This document shows positions 1 through 4,985 of a stretch of DNA of 12,465 nucleotides, in pieces (positions within the stretch are counted from its first letter, which is position 1; each line of letters starts with the position of its first letter). The stretch lies in assembly GCA_946482585.1 (NCBI GenBank), contig CAMLSI010000107.1, forward strand, positions 1 through 12,465, in the 5' to 3' direction. Both the position numbers and the translations under genes were made by a program. The DNA comes from an uncultured Lysobacteraceae bacterium. GTDB taxonomy: Bacteria > Pseudomonadota > Gammaproteobacteria > Xanthomonadales > Rhodanobacteraceae. Under the pieces are notes generated by a model that saw nothing but the letters and a program-made list of their open reading frames with translations, was not told the DNA's origin and searched no databases.

Positions 1-1
1 C

Positions 2-76
2 CAGCAAGGCCAGCCCGCTGCCATGTTCTTCACCGACGACGTGCAGGCCGTTCCGCCGAAAGCACGTACGTACTGA
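2..76 (+). CDS. sdhA: Succinate dehydrogenase flavoprotein subunit, C-terminal end (partial)
   Basis: Only the last 24 residues and the stop are in the window; the reading frame stays open to the left edge. The tail ends in PPKARTY. SdhA proteins characteristically finish with a proline-proline-lysine stretch and a terminal tyrosine (E. coli SdhA ends in PPKIRTY). Together with sdhB 750 bases downstream on the same strand, this supports the flavoprotein subunit that oxidises succinate to fumarate with covalent FAD on the cytoplasmic face of the inner membrane. The catalytic and FAD domains are outside the window, so the call rests on the tail motif and context. The stop is 9 bases before the next start, consistent with one transcript. 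Confidence 0.72.
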   Translation, partial: QQGQPAAMFFTDDVQAVPPKARTY

Positions 77-85
77 GGGCGCACG

Positions 86-436
86 ATGGCACGCGAGGGC
101 GGGCTCATCGCATGGCAGTGGCGCACCTACGCGGACAATCACCGCGACCGCGTCAACCTGCTGCTGCACATCGTCGCGGTGCCGGCGTTCATCGCGGGCA
201 TTCTCGCCGCGGTACGGCTGCTCGTCGCCGGTCTCTACGTCGGTGCGGGCATCGCGTTCGTCTTCGCGGTGGTCGCGTTCGCGGTGCAGGGCATGGGCCA
301 CAAGCGCGAAACCGTCGCGCCGATCCCGTTCGACGGTCCGCTCGATTTCGTCGGGCGCGTCTTCACCGAACAGTTCATCACGTTCCCGCGTTTCGTGCTG
401 AGCGGGCAGTGGGCGCGCAATTTCGCGCATGGCTGA
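86..436 (+). CDS. Mpo1/DUF962-like small membrane protein
   Basis: This is a 116-residue protein. Near the N-terminus it carries Y15, H19, N24 and H28 (pattern Y-x3-H-x4-N-x3-H), then two hydrophobic segments at about 29-49 and 50-70, then Q68, G71-H72 and E75. This His/Asn pattern with a later GH is the hallmark of the DUF962/Mpo1 family. Yeast Mpo1 is an iron-dependent dioxygenase acting on 2-hydroxy fatty acids; bacterial members are mostly uncharacterised. The tail (F-x-E-Q-F-I-T-F-P-R-F-V-L-S-G) is typical of a bacterial subgroup. The start is supported by a GAGGG ribosome-binding site at 75-79, six bases upstream. The 3' end overlaps the next gene by 8 bases. Its position between sdhA and sdhB is unusual. 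Family membership is fairly likely; an oxygenase role here is inference. Confidence 0.68.
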   Translation: MAREGGLIAWQWRTYADNHRDRVNLLLHIVAVPAFIAGILAAVRLLVAGLYVGAGIAFVFAVVAFAVQGMGHKRETVAPIPFDGPLDFVGRVFTEQFITFPRFVLSGQWARNFAHG

Positions 437-833
437 TCTCGCCGCCATCGCGCCCGCCGACGTCGCCGCGCCCGAAGGCGGCTACGTGCACGGCCTGCGC
501 GTTCCCGCGGATCGCGAGCTCGTCTTCGTCAGCGGGCAGATCCCGACGCTGGCCGACGGCACCGTGCCGCGCGATTTCGACGCGCAGTGCCGCGCGGTCT
601 GGCGCAACATCGCCGCGACCCTGAGTGCCGCCGGTCTCGGCACGAACGACCTCGTCAAAGTGACCACGTTTCTGACTTCGCGCGACTTCGCTGCCCGCAA
701 CAGCGAGATCCGCCGTGAAGTCCTCGGTTCCCACCAGCCCGCCTTGACCGTGATCGTCGCGCAGACGCTCGATCCGGTCTGGCTGCTAGAAATCGAGGCG
801 ATCGCCGCCTCCCGGAGTCCGCAAGATGGCTGA
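429..833 (+). CDS. Rid (YjgF/YER057c/UK114) family protein lacking the RidA arginine
   Basis: The 134-residue length is usual for the family. Rid-fold motifs run in order: SGQ at 35-37, the N60-I-x-A-x-L helix, the D74-L-V-K-V-T-x-F-L strand, a PAxT segment at 104-107 and E121-I-E-A-I-A at the end. RidA deaminates reactive enamine/imine intermediates released by PLP enzymes, and binds the substrate carboxylate with an Arg in the PAR(S/T) segment. Here that residue is Leu106, while the Glu of EIEAIA (E121) is kept. It therefore belongs with Rid proteins that need not have RidA deaminase activity. The start overlaps the upstream gene by ATGGCTGA and no clear Shine-Dalgarno precedes it, suggesting coupled translation. 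The 3' end overlaps sdhB by the same 8 bases. Family is sure; substrate is unknown. Confidence 0.9.
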   Translation: MADLAAIAPADVAAPEGGYVHGLRVPADRELVFVSGQIPTLADGTVPRDFDAQCRAVWRNIAATLSAAGLGTNDLVKVTTFLTSRDFAARNSEIRREVLGSHQPALTVIVAQTLDPVWLLEIEAIAASRSPQDG

Positions 834-1614
834 GTTCACCCTGCCCAAGAATTCCAAAGTGCAGAAGGGCAAGCACTTCCCGGCCCCGGCCGGCGCAAGC
901 AAGGTGCGCACGTTCAAGGTCTACCGCTGGAACCCGGACGACGGCCAGAACCCGCGCGTGGATAGCTACGACGTCGACATGGCCAGTTGCGGGCCGATGG
1001 TTCTCGACGCGCTGATCAAGATCAAGAACGAGATCGACCCGACTCTGACCTTCCGCCGTTCCTGCCGAGAAGGCATCTGCGGCTCGTGCGCGATGAACAT
1101 CGACGGCACGAACACGCTGGCCTGCACCAAGGCGGTCGGCGACTGCACGTCCAAGGACGTGCCGGTCTATCCGCTGCCGAGCATGAGCGTGGTCAAGGAT
1201 CTCGTGCCCGACCTGACGCACTTCTACGCGCAGTACGCGTCGATCAAACCGTGGATACGCACGCAGAGCGCGCCGCCGCCGGACGCCGAGCGGCTGCAGT
1301 CCAAGGAAGACCGCGCGAAGCTCGACGGTCTGTACGAGTGCATCCTGTGCGCGTGCTGCTCGACTTCGTGCCCGAGCTACTGGTGGAACGGCGATCGCTA
1401 TCTCGGTCCGGCCATTCTGCTGCAGGCGTATCGCTGGATCATCGACAGCCGTGACGAAGATACCGGCGCGCGCCTCGACGACCTCGAGGATCCGTTCCGC
1501 CTCTATCGCTGCCACACCATCCTGAACTGCGCGCGCACCTGTCCCAAAGGCCTGAATCCGGCCAAGGCCATCGCGGAGATCAAGAAACTGATGGTGTTGC
1601 GTCAGGGTGCCTGA
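826..1614 (+). CDS. sdhB: Succinate dehydrogenase iron-sulfur subunit
   Basis: This 262-residue SdhB carries electrons from the SdhA flavin to ubiquinone in complex II. The [2Fe-2S] ligands are C80, C85, C88 and C100 in an N-terminal ferredoxin domain. The C-terminal domain holds C172, C175, C178 and C239 for the [4Fe-4S] cluster and C182, C229 and C235 for the [3Fe-4S] cluster, assigned by alignment from memory to E. coli SdhB. The quinone-site residues P183, W187 and H230 are also present (E. coli P160, W164, H207). The [3Fe-4S] set has Cys but no extra fourth ligand, as expected for succinate dehydrogenase. A GGAG at 814-817 lies eight bases before the ATG. The first 8 bases overlap the Rid gene. 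sdhC and sdhD are not in the window; they may lie upstream of sdhA. All key residues are intact. Confidence 0.98.
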   Translation: MAEFTLPKNSKVQKGKHFPAPAGASKVRTFKVYRWNPDDGQNPRVDSYDVDMASCGPMVLDALIKIKNEIDPTLTFRRSCREGICGSCAMNIDGTNTLACTKAVGDCTSKDVPVYPLPSMSVVKDLVPDLTHFYAQYASIKPWIRTQSAPPPDAERLQSKEDRAKLDGLYECILCACCSTSCPSYWWNGDRYLGPAILLQAYRWIIDSRDEDTGARLDDLEDPFRLYRCHTILNCARTCPKGLNPAKAIAEIKKLMVLRQGA

Positions 1615-2035
1615 GGTGACGGCTTCCACGGCGGACGTGGCAGTGCGCGGCTTCTCGCCGCTGCGTTTCGTCGGCTACTCGCTGCTCGCCGGTCTCGTCG
1701 GCGGCCTCGCGGTCTGGGCGACGTTCACGCTGAGTCCCGAACTCTGGCGCGTCGTGCGTGCGCCGCTCAGCTGGTTTGCGCTGAGCATCGCTCCCCTGAC
1801 CATCGGATTCCTGGTGGTCCAGCGGCAGGCGCCATCCGAACGCGGCTGGATCAGTCTGCTCTGGGGCGGGGTCTCGGCCTTGCTCTTCACGCTCGGCATG
1901 AACCTGCCCAGCATCGCGAATCTGCGCGTGCTGCTCGCCATACTCATCTTCGTGATTCCGGCGAGCACGATCGGCGTCGGCGCGGCGCTGCTGATGAAGC
2001 GGCGCGAGCGTGCCGTGCGGGACGAAACTGCGTGA
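1607..2035 (+). CDS. Unrecognised four-helix membrane protein in the sdh cluster
   Basis: I do not recognise the family. A GTG start at 1607 overlaps the sdhB stop by 8 bases and gives 142 residues; a GTG at 1616 is an alternative and would remove three residues. There are four hydrophobic segments at roughly 22-42, 53-72, 82-98 and 107-130. The short loops contain Pro and Trp, and the tail is basic and arginine-rich (KRRERAVR), probably cytoplasmic. There is no signal peptide, cysteine or histidine cluster to suggest haem or metal binding, so it does not look like SdhC or SdhD, which carry a haem-ligand His. It lies between sdhB and sdhE and overlaps sdhE by 4 bases (GTGA), so it is almost certainly co-expressed with complex II. 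A role in complex II assembly or anchoring is only a guess. Confidence 0.8.
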   Translation: MPEVTASTADVAVRGFSPLRFVGYSLLAGLVGGLAVWATFTLSPELWRVVRAPLSWFALSIAPLTIGFLVVQRQAPSERGWISLLWGGVSALLFTLGMNLPSIANLRVLLAILIFVIPASTIGVGAALLMKRRERAVRDETA

Positions 2036-2280
2036 GCGACGCGACGATGGCGCGCCTGCGCTGGCGCTGCCGTCGCGGTACGCGCGAACTCGACGCGCTC
2101 GTCGGCTGGTGGCTCGACGCGCGCTATGTCGCGGCCGGCGCATCGCAGCAGGCAGCGTTCGCGGAGCTGCTCGACGCGCAGGATCCCGACTTGTGGAACT
2201 GGCTGGTCGGACGCGAGCGCGCGCCGCGCGCGGACTGGCAGGCGATCGTCGATGAAATCCGCGAGCGCGATCGCGTTTGA
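2032..2280 (+). CDS. sdhE: FAD assembly factor SdhE (CptB/YgfY)
   Basis: The 82-residue length is typical. SdhE binds apo-SdhA and promotes covalent attachment of FAD. The conserved RGxxE motif is at R15-G16-T17-R18-E19, followed by L20-D21, and the DPDLWNWL segment in the second half matches the E. coli DPDLFNWL segment. The GTG start at 2032 is preferred over the ATG at 2047 because it puts G16, E19 and D21 at exactly the E. coli positions and because GTGA overlaps the upstream stop. The usual Met in RGMxE is Thr17 here; the essential Gly and Glu are kept. It is soluble and cytoplasmic. Its presence downstream of sdhB ties flavinylation to expression of the enzyme it serves. The next gene starts 29 bases inside it. 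Confidence 0.95.
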   Translation: MSDATMARLRWRCRRGTRELDALVGWWLDARYVAAGASQQAAFAELLDAQDPDLWNWLVGRERAPRADWQAIVDEIRERDRV

Positions 2281-2695
2281 ATTGCGTCCGTCGGGCGCGC
2301 TGATCGCGCTGCTCGGCGCGACCGCGCTGCTGGCGGTGCTGTCGATCTGGGCGAGCGGATTGCGCGCCCATCCATGGATTGCCGCATCGCTGGGTTTTCT
2401 CGTGGTCTTCAGTGCGGCGCGCGTCGCCGGCGGCCTGCTGGAGCGGCGCTGGCATCGCGCGGGCTGGAATGCCGACGGCGCGTGGACGCTGCTCGATGCG
2501 TCGCAGTCCGTCGTCGGCGCGACGCTGCTCGGCTGGAGCGGACTGGGTCTCGCGCTCGTGCTGCGCCTGCGCACGACGGCAGGACAGGCGGTGACCGTTT
2601 GCCTGCTGCCGGACAATCTGGATCGCGACACGCGCCGCCGGCTGCGCATACGGCTCGAGCAGGAGGCGGCGACGTCGCCGCCGACTTCGCGCTGA
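2252..2695 (+). CDS. CptA/YgfX-like inner-membrane protein
   Basis: The ATG at 2252 lies inside sdhE in another frame and gives 147 residues. It has the layout of the YgfX (CptA) family. There is a short N-terminal F9-E10-L11-x-P13-S14 segment, a membrane hairpin of two helices at about 16-37 and 43-63, a soluble part with G76-x-W78, and a C-terminal L119-P120-D121-N122 followed by R-R-x-L-R-I-R-L (129-135). YgfX proteins typically have an LLPDS...RRLRVRL stretch there. In E. coli ygfX is the partner gene of sdhE (ygfY). They were first described as a toxin-antitoxin pair, and later work tied sdhE to SDH flavinylation. The order sdhE-cptA-like is conserved here with a 29-base overlap. The start is set by the family's N-terminal motif. 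Sequence similarity is moderate. Confidence 0.78.
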   Translation: MKSASAIAFELRPSGALIALLGATALLAVLSIWASGLRAHPWIAASLGFLVVFSAARVAGGLLERRWHRAGWNADGAWTLLDASQSVVGATLLGWSGLGLALVLRLRTTAGQAVTVCLLPDNLDRDTRRRLRIRLEQEAATSPPTSR

Positions 2696-2710
2696 ATCGC
2701 CGCCGGAAAC

Positions 2711-2730
2711 CGCCTTGCGCGGCGCAGGCG
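2711..2730 (+). other. Hairpin in the gap before lolC
   Basis: The 96-bp gap 2696-2791 holds an inverted repeat: CGCC-TGCG on the left (2711-2714 and 2716-2719, one bulged T at 2715) pairs with CGCA-GGCG (2723-2730) around the loop CGG. No T-run follows, so it may be a weak attenuator or an mRNA-stabilising stem rather than a classical terminator. A TATAGC at 2733-2738 could be a -10 element for lolC, but I see no convincing -35 at proper spacing. Confidence 0.4.
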
Positions 2731-2791
2731 CGTATAGCACTCTCGGCCGATTCTCCGGTCTGAACCGTTCCCAAGGATTGCGACCCCGGCC

Positions 2792-4033
2792 ATGTTCCGA
2801 CCGTTAGAGCTGTTCATCGGCCTGCGCTACACGCGGGCCAAGCGCCGCAATCACTTCATCTCGTTCATCTCGCTCGTGTCGATGGCCGGCATCGCGGTCG
2901 GCGTCATGGCGCTGATCGTCGTGATCTCGGTCATGAACGGGTTCGACAACGAATTGCGCACGCGCATCCTCGGCATGGTGTCGCACGCGACGATCAGCAG
3001 CATCGACGGCAGCATGCAGGGTTGGGCTGGCGCGCAGAAGAAGGCCGAAGCCAACGCACACGTGCTCGGCGCCGCGCCGTTCATCGAGCGCGAGGCGATG
3101 CTGCAGGGCGATCGCGTCGGCGGCGCGATCGTGCGCGGCGTGCTGCCGCAGGAAGAGCCGAAGGTTTCCGAGGTCGACCGCAAGATGAAGGCCGGCAAGC
3201 TCGAGGATCTCGTCGCCGGCGGCTTCGGCATCGTGCTCGGCCGCGAGCTGTCCTACAAGCTCGGGGTCGACGTCGGCGATCAGGTCGTCGTCTACGCCCC
3301 CGAGATCCGCGCGACACCGGTGGGTGCGGTGCCGCGGCTCAAGCGCTTCACCGTCGTCGGCATCTTCGAGATCGGCATGGAGGAATACGACGCCGGCCTT
3401 GCGATCGTGCACCTCGAGGATGCGCAGCGTCTGTATCAGACCGACGGTCCCGACGGTCTGCGTCTGAAGCTCGACGACATGTTCCGGGCGCTGTCCGTCG
3501 CGCGCGAACTGTCGCAGGAGCTCGGCGAGTTCTATCGCGTGCGCGACTGGATGCAGGGCCACGCGAACTTCTTCAAGGCGATCGCGATGGAGAAGCGCGT
3601 GATGTTCATGATCCTCTCGCTGATCGTCGCCGTGGCCGCGTTCAATCTCGTCTCGACTCTGGTCATGCTGGTGCAGGACAAGCAGGCCGACATCGCGATC
3701 CTGCGCACGCTCGGCGCGAGCCCGCGCAGCATCATGGGCGTGTTCATGGTGCAGGGCGTGCTCGTCGGCGCGATCGGCATCGCGATCGGCACGTTGCTCG
3801 GCGTGTTGCTGGCGCTGAATCTCGAAACCATCGTGAAATTCATCGAGAAGAAGCTCGAGATCTCGGTATTGCCCGCGGACGTCTACTACATCAGCGACCT
3901 GCCCTCGGACATGCAGTGGAGCGATGTCGGCATGATCGCCGCGCTCGCGTTCCTGTTCTCGCTGGTCGCGACGATCTATCCCGCCTGGCGTGCGGCGCGC
4001 ACGCAGCCCGCCGCGGCGTTGCGCTATGAATGA
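2792..4033 (+). CDS. lolC: Lipoprotein-releasing ABC transporter permease (LolC/LolE family, possibly LolF-type)
   Basis: This 413-residue permease matches LolC-family architecture. The N-terminus F8-I-G-L-R-Y is followed by TM1 at about 25-48 (ending in VISVMNGF), a periplasmic domain at about 52-268, TM2 at about 271-295, TM3 at about 320-342 and TM4 at about 379-398. The C-terminus [10 protein letters not shown] is the family ending. The complex extracts outer-membrane lipoproteins from the inner membrane and passes them to periplasmic LolA. A Hook-like segment runs from P170 to P181 with T175-P176-x-G178, resembling the E. coli LolC Hook that docks LolA. lolD follows with an 8-base overlap and there is no lolE in the window. 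The AAGGA at 2773-2777 is 14 bases from the ATG, a long spacing, but the protein start agrees with the family. Whether it is LolC or the combined LolF cannot be settled here. Confidence 0.93.
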   Translation: MFRPLELFIGLRYTRAKRRNHFISFISLVSMAGIAVGVMALIVVISVMNGFDNELRTRILGMVSHATISSIDGSMQGWAGAQKKAEANAHVLGAAPFIEREAMLQGDRVGGAIVRGVLPQEEPKVSEVDRKMKAGKLEDLVAGGFGIVLGRELSYKLGVDVGDQVVVYAPEIRATPVGAVPRLKRFTVVGIFEIGMEEYDAGLAIVHLEDAQRLYQTDGPDGLRLKLDDMFRALSVARELSQELGEFYRVRDWMQGHANFFKAIAMEKRVMFMILSLIVAVAAFNLVSTLVMLVQDKQADIAILRTLGASPRSIMGVFMVQGVLVGAIGIAIGTLLGVLLALNLETIVKFIEKKLEISVLPADVYYISDLPSDMQWSDVGMIAALAFLFSLVATIYPAWRAARTQPAAALRYE

Positions 4034-4736
4034 GGGCATCGCGACCGTGACCGACAACGTCGTTCTTCGCGCCACGAACGTGGCCAAGACCTACCAGGAA
4101 GGCGCGTTGCGCACCGACGTGCTCGCCGACGTGAGCTTCACGCTCGCACGTGGCGAGACGCTCGCGATCGTCGGCGCATCGGGCTCGGGCAAGAGCACCC
4201 TGCTGCACATTCTCGGCGGGCTCGATACGCCCAGCAGCGGCGAGATCGATGTCGTCGGGCAGCGCATGTCGGCGCTGTCGGACCGCGCGCGCGGCGAATT
4301 GCGCAATCGCGCGCTCGGCTTCATCTACCAGTTCCATCACCTGCTGCCGGAATTCACCGCGCTCGAGAACGTCTGCATGCCGCTCCTGATCCGCGGCACG
4401 CCGATAGCGCAGGCGCGCCGCGAGGCGAGCGAGCTGCTCGTGCGCGTCGGTCTCGGCCAGCGCCTCGAACACAAACCCGGCGAAATGTCGGGCGGCGAGC
4501 GGCAGCGCTGCGCCGTCGCGCGTGCGCTCGTCACGCGTCCGGCCTGCGTGCTCGGCGACGAGCCGACCGGCAATCTCGACGAAAAGAACGCCGCGCAGGT
4601 CTACGCGCTGATGCTCGAGCTCAACCGCGAAGTCGGGACCAGCTTCGTTCTCGTGACCCATGACGGCGGCCTCGCGCGGCGCATGGACCGCGTGCTCGAA
4701 CTGCACGGCGGCAGGCTTGCGGCGCCGGTTGCGTGA
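4026..4736 (+). CDS. lolD: Lipoprotein-releasing ABC transporter ATPase LolD
   Basis: This 236-residue ABC ATPase powers lipoprotein release at the cytoplasmic face of the inner membrane. Walker A is at 50-58 (G-A-S-G-S-G-K-S-T). The LolD-typical Q-loop stretch F99-I-Y-Q102-F-H-H-L-L-P is intact, the signature is M154-S-G-G-E-R-Q-R (Leu is more usual at the first position), Walker B ends in D178-E179, and the switch His is H212. The N-terminal K21-x-Y-Q-E-G motif is also LolD-like. I chose the ATG at 4026 rather than an upstream in-frame ATG at 3990 because it overlaps the lolC stop by ATGAATGA and matches family length. There is no clear ribosome-binding site, so translation is probably coupled to lolC. 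Confidence 0.97.
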   Translation: MNEGIATVTDNVVLRATNVAKTYQEGALRTDVLADVSFTLARGETLAIVGASGSGKSTLLHILGGLDTPSSGEIDVVGQRMSALSDRARGELRNRALGFIYQFHHLLPEFTALENVCMPLLIRGTPIAQARREASELLVRVGLGQRLEHKPGEMSGGERQRCAVARALVTRPACVLGDEPTGNLDEKNAAQVYALMLELNREVGTSFVLVTHDGGLARRMDRVLELHGGRLAAPVA

Positions 4737-4738
4737 CG

Positions 4739-4754
4739 CGCCGCGATCGCGGCG
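4739..4754. repeat. Perfect 16-bp palindrome just after lolD
   Basis: CGCCGCGATCGCGGCG reads the same on both strands and begins two bases after the lolD stop. A second palindrome, GCGCCGGCGC, follows at 4755-4764. As RNA the first can form a 6-bp stem with a GAUC loop. There is no T-tract, so it could be the stem at the 3' end of the lolCD message, or a protein-binding site. The remainder of the 249-bp gap (4737-4985) contains no convincing gene or promoter on either strand. Confidence 0.5.
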
Positions 4755-4974
4755 GCGCCGGCGCGGCTTGAGCTCACTTCTGCTCTCGCGCGAACGTGCG
4801 ATGCCGGCGTGCCTGCTCGCGATCTGCCGCTGCTTGCTGTCGATGCCGGTACCTGCAGAAATGCCGCGTCGCCGCGGGTCGTGACGCAGTCGGAAAACTC
4901 CTAGCCGTCTTCGCGGCAACCGCCGCTGTGCGCGTGTGCGTGCCGACGCCATGCTCGTGACGACACTCCGGCAC

Positions 4975-4979
4975 GGAAG
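4975..4979 (+). promoter_or_regulatory. Ribosome-binding site of comEC
   Basis: GGAAG stands six bases before the ATG at 4986. It supports that start, which also gives a protein of normal ComEC length. Confidence 0.6.
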
Positions 4980-4985
4980 CTCGCG

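Noticed and set aside
2032..2695. sdhE plus CptA-like gene as a toxin-antitoxin module
   Set aside because: E. coli cptBA was once described this way, but SdhE is established as an SDH flavinylation factor and both genes here sit in the sdh cluster; a housekeeping role is more likely.
2715..2738. TTGCGC and TATAGC as a promoter for lolC
   Set aside because: The spacing is only 12 bases and the TTGCGC lies within the hairpin, so a sigma-70 promoter cannot be supported.
1580..2817. Overlapping minus-strand frames of about 380 codons across the sdhE region
   Set aside because: They are antisense to sdhE, the CptA-like gene and the unknown membrane gene, and contain only Arg/Ser/Ala-rich sequence.
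4743..4750. GCGATCGC inside the palindrome as a specific HIP1-like repeat
   Set aside because: GCGATCG-type strings are frequent throughout this GC-rich window by codon use, so the octamer alone carries no signal.
4774..4974. A 66-codon minus-strand frame in the lolD-comEC gap
   Set aside because: It has no ribosome-binding site, no hydrophobic or conserved pattern and basic low-complexity composition; too weak to call a gene.
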